Assembly: GCA_944990035.1 (NCBI GenBank)
Contig: CALYLX010000026.1
Span: forward strand, 310,001 to 374,000
Direction of reading: 5' to 3'
DNA length: 64,000 nucleotides
Source of the DNA: Clitopilus passeckerianus
Lineage: Eukaryota > Basidiomycota > Agaricomycetes > Agaricales > Entolomataceae
The notes below the pieces were generated by a model. That model was not told the DNA's origin and did no database searches. It was given only the letters and a program-made list of their open reading frames with translations. The stretch's first letter is position 1. The number at the start of each line of letters is the position of its first letter. A program made the position numbers and the translations under genes. Below are positions 22,482-32,781 of the stretch, piece after piece.

Positions 22482-24359
22482 ATGGATCGTGACGCCTCTG
22501 CCAGCTTCTGCATAGACGCGACACATACTTTGGAACCTGTCGACAGTCTCGAATACGAAGATCTACCTTGGGACCGCGTTCGAACGCATATTGTCACCCT
22601 CCACTTCCAGCAGTTAGCGATTTCAACCGTTCAAATCTTGATTGTTACCCACGACACTGATAACCCAGACGAGATAGGATTATGGGTACGTGGTCAGAAA
22701 TATAATAGAACGTGTTGATAACTTTTATCTTACAGAGGGCACTGCCACCCTGTAACGGACCCCACTTACGTCAAGGACCTGGAACGCCAACCTCGACCCT
22801 CACAGTACCACTTTTACTGTCATCCAACCATGAACAAATCCTCCAGCCTCTTCCACATAACCGCAGCTTCGGAAAAGAAAGGAGTAACCTACGCATTCTG
22901 CACAACTGCTTGTATCACGTAGACCCTAACCGTCAAACAGTACACGCTACTTTCGAATCCAGTGGAGCCTATGTGGTCATTCGCGACCATGAAACAGCCG
23001 ACCAGTGTTTCCATGATTTCCGATATTTGCTTCGAATATTTCCTCTCGATCTCCGCTCACGCGACAGAGCTCCATCACTCCCTTCGCACATTATTCGCGA
23101 AATCGGGCGAAATGCTATTGAAGACGACGAGGACCCCGCTTCTTGTGCACGTACACTGCTCTCTTGTGCACTCATCAGGAAGTATTGGCTTGATGCTGGT
23201 ACGCTAGACCTTCTTTGGACGTGTCGTGCCTGGGGTCAATCACCGCTCTTCCTACCCCAATTCCGTTCACTGGCTAATGCAGCAAAGGCGTATCATTCCA
23301 TCGCTGAAAGAGTCGTGACCATGCCTCGCCACGTGGTATTTTATGGAGACAACACCTGGAAATCGGTAGACTGGCTCGAGCCTGTTGATGACATCCTCTC
23401 TGTGGCTCACAACCTAAAGACCATAGACATTCGCTGTTTCGTTTTCAATTACTCCCGAAACCGCATGAAGGTGCTGGATCACGTCGACAACTTTACCATA
23501 TCGCAGTTCCATCGCAATCATACAGGTGTCGCCTCAGAATGGGATTCTCCTGTTCACTTCTGTACCGTTCTGCAGACCATTCAAAAGTGGACCAAGCTCA
23601 GACGACTGTGCCTTCATGAATGGGATTCAGAGAGTGAGTGCATACGTCAATGTGTACCTTCCGTCTTCCTCATCTGTAATCTGATTATGTTGTATCTCTC
23701 ATATTTAGGCGCTAGCTGTTCGTCGCCGGTAGGTGAATCTTAGAATTCCGAGTCGTACGGACTGATAATATATATAAATTCAGCCGGAAGAACCAGCGGC
23801 ATACCAGTTGTGTGAACTTACGCTGAAGAACGGCCTGCTGCCAAAGGGTTCCCTTCGTCACTTAATTTCGTATCCCAATCAGGCGCTCCAGAGACTGCAC
23901 CTCGAAGGCGTCCGCGGGATCACCAATGATGAACTGCGTTATGTACTCGATGCGACATGCTCGACATTGCGGTCAATATCTTTGTCCAGATTTCGGTTGG
24001 ATGTCACATTCCGGAGTTCTCCCCGCTGCCGCCGAGACGAAGAAGAATTTGCTTTTGATGCCACTGTCAATCGTATGGTTGAGCTCAGAGGCGCCACCCT
24101 TCACGGAGATTCGGCCTCTCTACTCGCCATCTCTCGGAAACGGATGGTTGATGGGCAACTCCGTGGTTGGATCTCCATATATGATTGGAAACCCCAGTCT
24201 GCAGGGGGAATGCATTTATCAGAAGCTGTCGGACGTACGGGATGGGCGAATATCTGTCTCTACACCGCCAAGAGTAACGAGTCAGAAGTGGAGGTTCAGG
24301 AGGCGAAGGCAGTAGCGATTGAGAGGCACATTGATCTCAATGTAGTGTATTGTCTATGA
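22482..24359 (+). CDS. F-box-like protein with LRR-like C-terminus, member B
   Basis: Exon 1 (22482-22685) begins MDRDASASF and carries the shared N-terminal domain, with RTHIVTLHF and VQILIVTHD. Exon 2 (22736-23633) contains LPSHIIREIGRNAIEDDEDP and LLSCALIRKYWLDAGTLDLLW, the F-box-like part, then a helical region ending LHEWDSE before a GTGAGT donor. A possible small exon (about 23710-23730) may lie in between. The last exon starts near 23785 (PEEPAAYQL) and has leucine-rich units LQRLHLEGVRGITNDELRY and LRSISLSRFRLDV, ending at 24359. The acidic and basic sides and the intron positions match the other four family members. The role is presumed to be SCF-type substrate recognition. It is divergently paired with member A, and the shared 69-bp gap may serve as a bidirectional promoter. 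Confidence 0.72.
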
Positions 24360-24546
24360 TTCGTACTGGATGTATACCACCTCGTAACCCAAAGCTTCGG
24401 CCTGAGTCGTTACCACCGCTCTGTGATTGTTCAGCGAGGAGGGTACAGTTAAGACGTATTGAATCAGATAAATCTAGCCTAGTCCTATTTCTCGATACCT
24501 AATAAAGTATGAAATTTCGCCTCCAGTTTTGAGTTCTTCATTAGCT

Positions 24547-26417
24547 TTAATCGGCGAAGGACTGGAATGCGATATTTCGCTCCTTTGCAGCGATATGCGC
24601 TTCTTCAAAATTCGACCTCCACCCGTTATACCCAACGAGAACAAGTACAATAGACCCCCACCCTGTCTCTCGTAATGCTTGTGCCAATCCTAACCCATGC
24701 GGATCAGTGCTGGCAAGGGTATGTATGCGGGCCCAGCGAGTTACGTGGAGTCCGGGCTTTCCTGGGGCTGCCGTGGATGGGCTCGACGACGGTAGCTTTC
24801 TGGATATCGTCAGGTTTGAGACTAGGTCTCCTTGAAGAATTGCACCTTCAAGTCGACGCATGTCACCAATCGATGCATCAATTGCTAGCCCCTGCGAGAT
24901 TTCGGGAGAAGGGGCAGAGACTGTGATTGTGCAATGTTCAATGTGTAACTCCTTCAAAGTTGGGGCGACCACGCGTAGAAAATTGTAGAGGCCCAGGTTT
25001 GACAAACCTTGGATGTATTCCAATCGCACTTTTTCCATATTTTGATGGTGCGATGAATGCGATAGGAGGTGGTGGAGGTGAATATCTAACGGGGCAGCCA
25101 GACGTTTTGGACCAAGTAGAGTGAGGGTTGTGAGCCTATATGCAGCAGGAGCATCGACCTGAGGCAAGGGAGCCGTTACAAACCCTGACGAAAAGATGTA
25201 GCCGAACGTCTGCGTACATACCGTAAATTGATTTCTACTGTAATTTGCCTTGGTTACTTTGCAAAGATACGAGTTAGATAACTGAAAACTTACTCGCATA
25301 CCCATCCGTTCACGACCAGAGTTTTGAGTCTCGACCACGAGCCGATAGTCCTTAGGACCTCGCCCACCTCCACGGGCAATAGCTCTTTCAACATGTTCTT
25401 TGCCCGACCCCAGACTTCAAACATCTCAACTTCCTTGAGCTGTGCTAGAGCGCTTTTAGATTGGTTAAATTCATAACAATAAAGTGTGATGGAGGTCAAG
25501 TGTATTGCAGCTCCGAAAAGGAATTCAGCGCAGAGAGGCAGTGACGCCAAATCCTTTTCATTATAGTCTACCAGACTGACAGCGGGATAGCATATCATCC
25601 GTTCTGCGTTCTTGGGGTATGCACGTAATGAAGTTGTTAGGGCGCGGATATTCGAGAGGTGAGGGCGACAGTCTCCTAATGTCCAAGACGAGTGGGTCCA
25701 CACCAGGCCGTGGAAGATGTTAGACCAGGTTTTGGAGATCAGAGAGTAGTTGAGCAAAGTCCTTGCACATGCGATGGGATCTCTCTCTTTTTCGACGAGA
25801 TATCTCCCTATATTTCGTACGACGGTTTCTGGGAGGGAAGTGTATGCTGGGGTTTCAGAACTTATGCAAAACACAACGGCGGCATAGTAGTATGCGGCAC
25901 GCTGGTCCTGAATATATTCGTAAGGCGAGAACTCAGCGAAGTCGTCGGTGCCTTGGAGGGAAACAAATTTTGTAGGCGACTCTAACGAGAAGGCGTGAAC
26001 TTTGTCGTAAAGTATCCTAAACCTTCCAGGGATATAGGTGAGACTTTCTTGAGAGACGGGACGTAGAGTATGCATGCGCGACTTGGAGCACATGAGTACC
26101 AGAGCTGTCGCAGTCTGAGAGGGAAGGGATGATCGGCTCATCTTTGAAGTTTGATGCCTCCGCTGGTTCGGCACTTCACCCTAAAACCAGATCAATCAGC
26201 CGCTTGGTTTTCAGGGCTTGGCCATGCTCACTAGTACTCCCTTATTCTCCACCGCATCTGTCACAATCACCAGGCGGATGTTTGGTGATGCCAGATATGC
26301 TTCCTGTGACAAAGTCAAGGAAATGTAATGCTCCTTGACGACTCCGAGTTCATAGCCATGGTCGATCCAGTCCACCCATCGTTTCTCGACATCATAACGA
26401 AGCCATAGCTTGGCCAT
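24547..26417 (-). CDS. F-box-like protein with LRR-like C-terminus, member C
   Basis: From 26417, exon 1 gives the N-terminal domain, with EHYISLTLSQ and NIRLVIVTD, ending at a GTGAGC donor near 26225. Exon 2 (about 26175 to 25303) carries LPETVVRNIGRYLVEKERDP and LLNYSLISKTWSNIFHGLVW as the F-box-like segment. It ends at VVNGWVC before GTAAGT. Exon 3 starts at about 25160 (DAPAAYRLTTLTLL) and contains leucine-rich segments such as MEKVRLEYIQGLSNLGLYNF, with the stop at 24547. It is convergent with member B, with a 187-bp gap between stops. It has the same domain order and intron placement as members A, B, D and E. Function is inferred only from family resemblance. The acceptor for exon 2 could be shifted by a few bases. 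Confidence 0.72.
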
Positions 26418-28596
26418 GGCGATAGTGGCGGTGGAGGTGATGTGCTAAGGCTCAGTCCACGAATGGCTGGCGCGATATTCTCAGATCAATATTATCTGAT
26501 GTGACGACTGTGGGATGACGGTCAGACGGCCGGCTGGCGCTAAAATACTCATACATCGAGTCGACTGCGGACACCGCGGTTGAGGCAAACCACACAGATT
26601 AACGGAAATTATGATTGCATAAACAGCATATATAGTGACGTGGGGTATGAACATCCATTTATCGATATTGCGATTACTTGCTGAGGCGAGAAGGAACACC
26701 AAGCGCTGACCTCCTCCAACGAACGCTTTAACTCCAAAATGTGAATCTGATGTAGGAGTGACAACTGGTCAGTGACATTCCCGTCTCAGTGCATGCGAAA
26801 AACATACCCTTTGACCCAAAAAATAAACAAGGGATGGCGACTTCCCAGAACCCACCACTTGGTGTCAGACGGGGTACTCCAGCTATCAATCAGGCGTTCC
26901 CGAAGGAAGGTGTAAGGAACGCTGGCCAAGGTCTGATCCCTGGACGAGGTAGTCGGAAACGGGGCTTGAAGCCGTGGATGTTCGATTTCGGCGGAGAGCG
27001 TAGTTAGGCATGATTCCATAATTCGGCCAAATGCCCAATTTTGTCGCATGGTGGGCTGGCGGAGCAAGTCGTCGGATATGGTTCGTTGGGATGGTCCTAA
27101 AAGGCGACAGCGACGTAGCTCGTTTGGGTGGACGAAACGAAACCTTGAAGCGGGTGCATGGCTTGTAGGGAAGGGTGATACTGGGCGAAATATGGGTGCA
27201 CAGATTGGATGATGACCCATTCTGCGCAACAGAACCCGGGGAAACATGCACCAGGAACGAGAGGGAGGCTGCAATGCTTTGATCCAGCCAGTGGGGGCTA
27301 CACGGGGGGCAACGACGCCAAACGGTGATGGTGGTAGGAGGTGCTGCAGTGGCATGACGACGAATGTGGAGGCATGGGCAGGAAGAGGGGAGCAAGCAAG
27401 GCCGATATGGGAGAATTCAGCTGTGATGCAAACCCTCTGGACTATGTCAGGAGGGAACGAGGTGCCGTGTACATGGCTCGCATTTCTCCCGAGATCTGTG
27501 GGCGGAGAGCGTGGCAGCTGGCTGCTAACATGGAACCAAAATCATGTAGGTTAGCATTCGTGGGGTGGTTGGGTAAGAGAGGCATCGCAGCAGTCGTTGC
27601 CCTGGTCATCATGGCAGATGTAGTGGAGGTTTACGGATGGGAGTAGGCCATAGCGGGACCTTGAGCATGGATGGGTCCACACATCCGCTTGGTCGTGCCC
27701 GCTTGCTTCCAGAGTAAGCAAATGGGATCTTCAACATGGTGGTTCGGAAAGCGAGTGACCACTGAAGTCCGTTGGAGAACGAACGCCAGCCGGGGTAGTC
27801 ATGGTGTCTGGTAAGGCTAGTTGAGCACAAGCAAGCCAACATTTCAAGCATTAAAAAGACTTACCAGTTGACGCTCCTCAACATCCTCGTCTTTTAAGCA
27901 CACTGACAGTTCTGTTAGACATTGCACGTCGTGCACGACACAATCAAGGGCACAGACACTGCATTGAGTAGCTGAAAGGCGCTTGATCCAGCAGCAGAAA
28001 GCCACCTGGTGCTCGGTGAATATTTTTCAGTGAAAATATCGGCTTCATGCTAGGCTTCTTGAGCGGCGGTTCGTGTCCCTCTAAGTGGTGGTGGACTGCA
28101 CATGCAGGCAAAGCATCGGGCGGCGCGATTTCAGAAGTACGTTGAAGCTATTCATATTGCAAGGAACGCAAACGTTATGCGGAAGCCAAAAGCAAGGCAG
28201 CGAGGCAGCTTTAGAAGAACGGCGTTGTGGTCGAGCGGCAAAGGCGTGAACTTCGCCGCACTGACCAGCTTATGTAACTCCGACTCCCACGGGCTGTAGC
28301 TCTCCCCTCTTGGCGGCAAGCGGATAGGCATTCTCGCATTCCACCTCGAAAATCGAATCTGCGCCTATATGAGGCCATCTTTAATGGGCCCGAATATACT
28401 CTTGGTGCTCTGACTGTTCTTCAACAAACGTTATATTCAAATTTCTAGCACTAGTCTGATTTCTGGATCGGGTCCGCTGACTTCCTTCTGACTTCACAAC
28501 AACTTTCGATCGGCGTGAGAAGCATACCACCTGTAGGATCCTTGTCAGCTAAAAGAAGCGGACGTAATCGAGGAAGTGCCGCCATACATTCAATTC
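26418..28596. other. No supported gene; possible tRNA-like stretch
   Basis: Long frames at 26786-27395 (minus) and 27246-27646 (plus) overlap each other in opposite senses and show no motif. At 28222-28300 the plus strand has a tRNA-like pattern (GTGGTCGAGCGG, then GGCGTGAACTTCGCC, then CCGACTCCC), but it cannot be folded convincingly by eye. The stretch after 28300 is the 3' flank of the peptide precursor gene. Confidence 0.4.
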
Positions 28597-29037
28597 TCAA
28601 GCGTCGTCCGCTTCAGCACTTGCCTCCCTCTTAGGCCAGTAGATACCCCTCTGCAAGAACGTGTCAGCTTCAGCAGCCTCACTCCTCTTAGGCCAGTAGC
28701 CGGCCCTCTGCAAGACTGTGTCGGCTTCTGCGGCCTCACTTCTCTTTGTCGGCCAATAGATGCCACGTTGAAGGAAGGTGTCAGCCTCTGCGGCCTTGCT
28801 CCTCTTGGTCGGCCAGTAGCCTCCGCGTTGCAGGACGGTGTCGGCCTCTGCAGCCTCCTTCCTCTTGATCCAAGAGCCTGGGACAGCGTGGGCGTCGTAT
28901 ACTGCGGCATCACCACGCTAAGCACCGACGTCAACTGATAGCTCGTAAGCTAAGAACAAAGCAAATCCACACACCTCTTCGATGGGAAGAGCCGCAACAA
29001 CGGAAGCCAGAGCAACGAGAGCGACAGCGAATTTCAT
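28597..29037 (-). CDS. Secreted Kex2-processed repeat peptide precursor (putative RiPP)
   Basis: Two exons, 29037-28975 and 28917-28597, are separated by a 57-bp intron (GTGTGT to TTAG). They encode 127 residues. Residues 1-18 (MKFAVALVALASVVAALP) form a secretion signal. Residues 22-40 are a leader ending in Lys-Arg. Four repeats follow (41-60, 61-80, 81-99, 100-118), each ending in Lys-Arg and each built as an acidic Ala/Glu spacer (such as SEAAEAD) plus a core: TVLQRGGYWP, TFLQRGIYWP, TVLQRAGYWP, TFLQRGIYWP. A nine-residue acidic tail ends the protein. Lys-Arg is the cut site of the Golgi protease Kex2, so four peptides of two types should be released. The next gene upstream on the same strand encodes a UstYa-type oxidase, the partner of such precursors in ustiloxin-type (dikaritin) pathways. 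The aromatic Tyr-Trp pair is the likely site of cross-linking (inference). Alternative: a secreted signalling peptide like yeast alpha-factor, whose EAEA spacers look similar. Confidence 0.88.
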
Positions 29038-29663
29038 TGCGAGTTAAATCTGTCAAAGGGTGAACAGGATTTAGGTATGTAAACGCTTCAACGTTGTCCT
29101 TTTGTACCCTAATGCTTAGTCCGCTCAATTCAGATCTTCAACCGCCCATCACGTCGCCATTATGAGCTTCTATGATATGTGGCTCGGTGCTTTGATTCTG
29201 GCCGAACCATGGATGCCAGGGAGTCAGGATATCCGACGCTCTCGCAAATGAATGTATTCGGATTTGATGTCAGCACCGTATGGTGCACTTGAACGAGAGA
29301 CTGCGCCTCAGTGGACCATGTTGTCGTTCGGTCAGATGGGTGACGCAGATTACATTCACAACAGAATGGAGCGTGGTTTTTGGCGAGGCCTACCATTCAA
29401 ATCCGGGCAGGTCAAGCCTATCTTAAAGATCCGGCGGCAAAATCACGCAATGTTCAGCAATGCCTCTCGCCATTGCCAACCGAAGATCTCGGGATATATG
29501 ACTTGGCGTAATCATAACTCCACCCTGCTGTGAGTGTTTGCAGTAAAATCTATAATTAGACACACGTGTATTCAGCTGTGCATTATACATCTCTTCGTCC
29601 ACATGGTTCATGTCGGTATTCAGCTTCTAATTGCCTCGTTCATACATGAAGTAAGCTACAATA
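29038..29663. other. Intergenic between precursor and UstYa gene
   Basis: 626 bp with no supported gene. It should hold the promoter of the precursor and the 3' end of the oxidase gene. Confidence 0.5.
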
Positions 29664-30694
29664 TCAATACACGATCTTAGGTTCCGGAAGCTCATCCGCG
29701 ACATATGTGTTCGGGTCAATGTACTCGTCAAGATGCCTCTCGTAAACCCAATCCCAGAGTTTCTCGAAGTTGACGCATTTGTGAGGATAATTGAGGCGAA
29801 TCTTCACAGACTTTGATGGTTCGTGCCATTGCCATGGGATTGTCGAGATGTCAGCATTGCACCTATACAAGAGTGTCACTTTTACGAACAAGGAGGGAAG
29901 GGGACCGAGCACGTACATGAGGGATTGCCTTATGGAGTCTACGCAGTGAGAGATATGGTCGTCTCCCAAATGTTCTTCGGCGTTTTTCAGATGGCCCCAG
30001 TACCTATCCTTGTTCAATGCTTGTCGAATCTTGTTCTGCGAACGTCATATGAGCATGGATAGTGGCCAGGTAATGTCGGGGAACTCACGAGACAGTGAAG
30101 CTGGTGGAACACATCCAACTCGGTGATGTAGTATCCAGGCGAGCCTTTGAGAGGATATGTCTTGTTGGGAAGTTGGGAGGCCTCGTTCTTGTTTATTTTC
30201 ATTAGGGTGCCTATAGGGAAGTAAGCTCGCCGATCGCAAAAGACATTTCTAGGGAACTTACGATTGTACAGATCCTCCCAGGCCTTATCGGCGGCGTCGG
30301 AAGCTTCTTGGTATATCGTCTTCTGGTTGTCAAAGCCTCCAGTGAAGACCTTGACTTCATGCTCGATGATATCCTGAGCGGGGGCTGCGAGACATTCAGG
30401 GTTCAGAAAGACGTGAACAGGGGGTCAGAATTGTGACTCACACCATATTTGGCCGGGCGTAGAGGTCCCAACTGGCGTCGTATTTGGAGGCGAATCTCCA
30501 CTCTTGCGTACAAAAGCGATAGAAACGACGAGGAGGCAGATGGATTGGAGAAGAATGACCAGCAGATAGGGCAGCTTGTCTCCGTATCGAATTCTCATTG
30601 AAGGGTTACGCCTATGAGTATAGTCGCTCTCATCTTGAGTCTGCGAAGGATCCTCAGCCGCGAGAGGAATATATTCTTCGAGGCTCTTGCTCAT
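29664..30694 (-). CDS. UstYa/DUF3328-type oxidase
   Basis: Five exons join exactly in frame: 30694-30442, 30384-30262, 30210-30089, 30035-29917 and 29862-29664, giving 271 residues. Residues 1-40 are cytosolic and polar. About 43-65 is one membrane helix (LPYLLVILLQSICLLVVSIA), so this is a type II Golgi/ER membrane protein with a lumenal catalytic domain. Family landmarks appear in order: IWSPAQDIIEHEVKVF, an acidic Trp segment (DKAWEDLYN), the first HxxHC motif (FHQLHCL), the second HxxHC motif (HISHCVDSIRQSLMC) and the aromatic W-Q-W tail. Both HxxHC motifs, the hallmark and probable metal ligands, are intact. Characterised relatives oxidise and macrocyclise ribosomal peptides in ustiloxin, asperipin and phomopsin pathways. 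The gene lies 626 bp upstream of the Kex2-repeat precursor on the same strand, which strongly suggests that precursor as substrate. The first ATG (30694) is used; the start is not contradicted by any closer one. Confidence 0.9.
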
Positions 30695-31683
30695 TATCAA
30701 TATGGGAGAGTCGATGGCTGAGGGCTTTGATTCCGGGCTGATCAGTAACAGAACAATCTGGGATAGGACAAGGAGCAGCTTACCGGTGGAACTCTGTGGA
30801 CGGTCGTGGGCTCGTTCACCCGGCGCTCATGGAATGCAACCATATATGAAGAGATAGATTGAATACCCGGTTAATCGCTCAACGTCATCTCGTCAGCGTG
30901 TTGGGATCTTGATCACCAGAGCTCTATTAGTCAAGGGTCCTCAGTATCAGGAGGCGGGCGCCCTCACTTCGGTCTTCGGGGGATAGGCACCTTGTGATGC
31001 ACCGATCAGGCATCACGCCATCTTCTGACGAGCCCGGCACATAGGTGGTCAGTCCGATGTAAGCCACCGGTGTACCAAGAAGGTGTCTTCTCAGCCGTAG
31101 TTCCGAGAATTCCTTTCGTCAGAGTGGAATAACCGGCGTACATGGTTGTGTAGCCACATGAATGGAAACTGGATTCCAGAGGAGGCCTCACAGCCGTAGG
31201 TCTGGGTACTTTGACGCTAGGATAGCTGGATCCGAAGAAGCCAGGCTGCCACAGAGAAGAGCAGAGTCCAATGACAGAGTCCATGATCTCGGGATGGAAA
31301 AAGGTGTGAAGCTTGATGTAGAGTGCCTAGCCCCTAGGCCTCACCAGTGCCGGAAGAATCCGCGATCAATCTCGCCAGTTGGCGATTATAATGATGAGTG
31401 ACCAACGATTGACGCAAGGAATGGCGACTTGGACTGGCAGATTCGAGCTCTTTCTTGGCAGCTTCCTCTCATGGATTGCACATAGCTGAGTTCGTTGGGA
31501 TTTGCATACTTCCAGCGTCTCACTTTACTGCTCATACCTGAAATCCCTACGATACCTAACGTGTCAAGCTTACCATATGTGAATGAACTTCGTCGACTCT
31601 CTGCGTCAGAATTAGGAGAAAGTCCTTTTTGGATTCTAAAGCGATTCTGAATTCTCAGCGATTCATTTGAACCAGAGGTACCG
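30695..31683. other. No recognisable gene
   Basis: It contains the promoter side of the oxidase gene. Only short frames without motifs are present. I looked for a second UstYa-type gene or a tailoring enzyme here and saw none. Confidence 0.45.
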
Positions 31684-31910
31684 GTGTCGTATCAACTTGA
31701 GGCTCTCCAACTAGGCTGCCTCAGAACTGAATCTCCGCTCCTCGGCGTTCATCTTCAACACCTCCTCCCACACCCCGCTCAGACCCACGGGCTCCTGAAA
31801 GTCGAAATTAAACATGTACGCGGGCTGAAAATACAGGATTTGGTCGATTTCCCTCAACTCATCTCCGAGAAGCTACGAGACTCGGAAGTGACAAGACGCA
31901 GACCTTCACT
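31684..31910 (+). pseudogene. Orphan LRR-exon relic of the F-box-like family
   Basis: The frame reads SYQLEALQLGCLR, then GVHLQHLLPHPAQTHGLLKV and IKHVRGLKIQDLVDF. This aligns with the start of the last exon of member C (AYRLTTLTLL, then HLHHLLSHSSHHQNMEKV, then YIQGLSNLGLYNF). No F-box or N-terminal exon precedes it within at least 1 kb, and the similarity fades after about 75 codons. It is a gene fragment left by duplication or deletion. Confidence 0.6.
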
Positions 31911-32413
31911 TCACGCGTTCAAACAAGGTCATCACAACAAGCTTTTCGGAAAACGATAACAATGTGAACAAATCTAGTTCGTGCATGAGGTGGACGAGGT
32001 GGGAGATGGCGTTAGCCTTAGCGACAAAGCGAGAGGCCGGGGGAGGGAAATGAATGAAGAGGAAATCTGACGTATCGGATGCGTCTGGTCATCGCTTTCG
32101 TCCCTAGTCAGCCAGTCTTAGATATCTTTTGGAATCGTGGGCTAGAAAAACCCAAGAACTTCAGAAACCATACGAAGGTGCAACGGAATAAAATTGAAAC
32201 CGCTAGAATGTTATTTCACCGTAAAAAGAAGGAATACACGTTCAAAACGATGTATAATATATTGGACCCATTGGGCCAAGAACCAAACAGTGGACCTCGG
32301 GAGCTCCAGGGCTGGACAATTCCAGATGGAGTACAGAGGATACAGAATCGCGGTCAAGACCGCCTTCTTCGTCGACAGCGACAAGCAGGCCGGGTGCCCT
32401 GGCGGGGTCCTTA
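31911..32413. other. No supported gene
   Basis: A plus-strand frame (32079-32543) with basic composition shows no recognisable motif and overlaps the next feature antisense. Confidence 0.35.
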
Positions 32414-32781
32414 TCAAATAGTCAGGACATCATCGTCGCTGGGCGAGGAAGAAGGTGTACCTTGTCTAGGCGGACGTGGCGCATTCAACGGGGGAGATAT
32501 GACTTCGAGCTCGGTGGATGTGAATTGGGTGTCACAGATCTGAACGCCTTTGGCGCCTTGGAACAGTGAGATGGAAGCTAGATATATAGAGATAAGCGAA
32601 GTCAGAAGGATTATAACAAGCATCGCGTACGTATGCTGTGATTTGCTGGCTGAGAATTGCTGCCGGGGAGTGTATCGCCTAGTGCGTTGTTCACAGTCTT
32701 GACTTTCATTATGGAAAAGCTTCCGCCAGTTATCTTTACGTTTTCAGCTCCAGAGAACATAGAGATGTTCGGAAGTTCCAT
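32414..32781 (-). CDS. Small unnamed protein with two FxGAxN-type repeats, copy 1
   Basis: From ATG 32781 the first exon reads MELPNISMFSGAENVKITGG and ends near 32700. After an intron, a second exon (about 32610 to 32414) reads ISLFQGAKGVQICDTQFTST and then a Pro/Ser/Asp-rich end. The two segments look like two copies of one unit: a hydrophobic residue, Phe, x-Gly-Ala, then a short beta-type stretch with x-Gly-Gly or an equivalent. The same two-unit layout occurs at 41430-41895, which supports real coding sequence. I cannot name the family; similar Phe-x-Gly-Ala-x-Asn starts are common in agaricomycete hypothetical proteins. The gene may be truncated, since no large domain follows. Confidence 0.4.

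Noticed and set aside
26786..27395. Protein-coding gene on the minus strand (169-189 codons in two overlapping frames)
   Set aside because: Two frames are open at once, with biased Pro/Ser/Arg composition, and there are no motifs or consistent splice sites.
28222..28300. tRNA gene on the plus strand
   Set aside because: A- and B-box-like strings and a GGCG/CGCC stem are present, but the loop lacks a T before the anticodon and the acceptor ends do not pair by eye.
28590..28934. Alternative minus-strand frame of 114 codons over the precursor (Arg/Pro-rich)
   Set aside because: It is a shadow of the repeats in another frame. Only the frame with signal peptide, Lys-Arg sites and regular spacers makes sense, and the intron phase fits that frame.
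28597..29037. Precursor as a basidiomycete mating pheromone
   Set aside because: Basidiomycete pheromones are short farnesylated peptides with a C-terminal CaaX box. Here there is a signal peptide, internal Kex2 repeats and no CaaX end. An alpha-factor-like signalling role remains possible but is less supported than the UstYa-linked reading.
32079..32543. Plus-strand gene of 154 codons
   Set aside because: No recognisable motif. It overlaps antisense to a segment that has a paralogue at 41.5 kb in the minus frame, which is better support.
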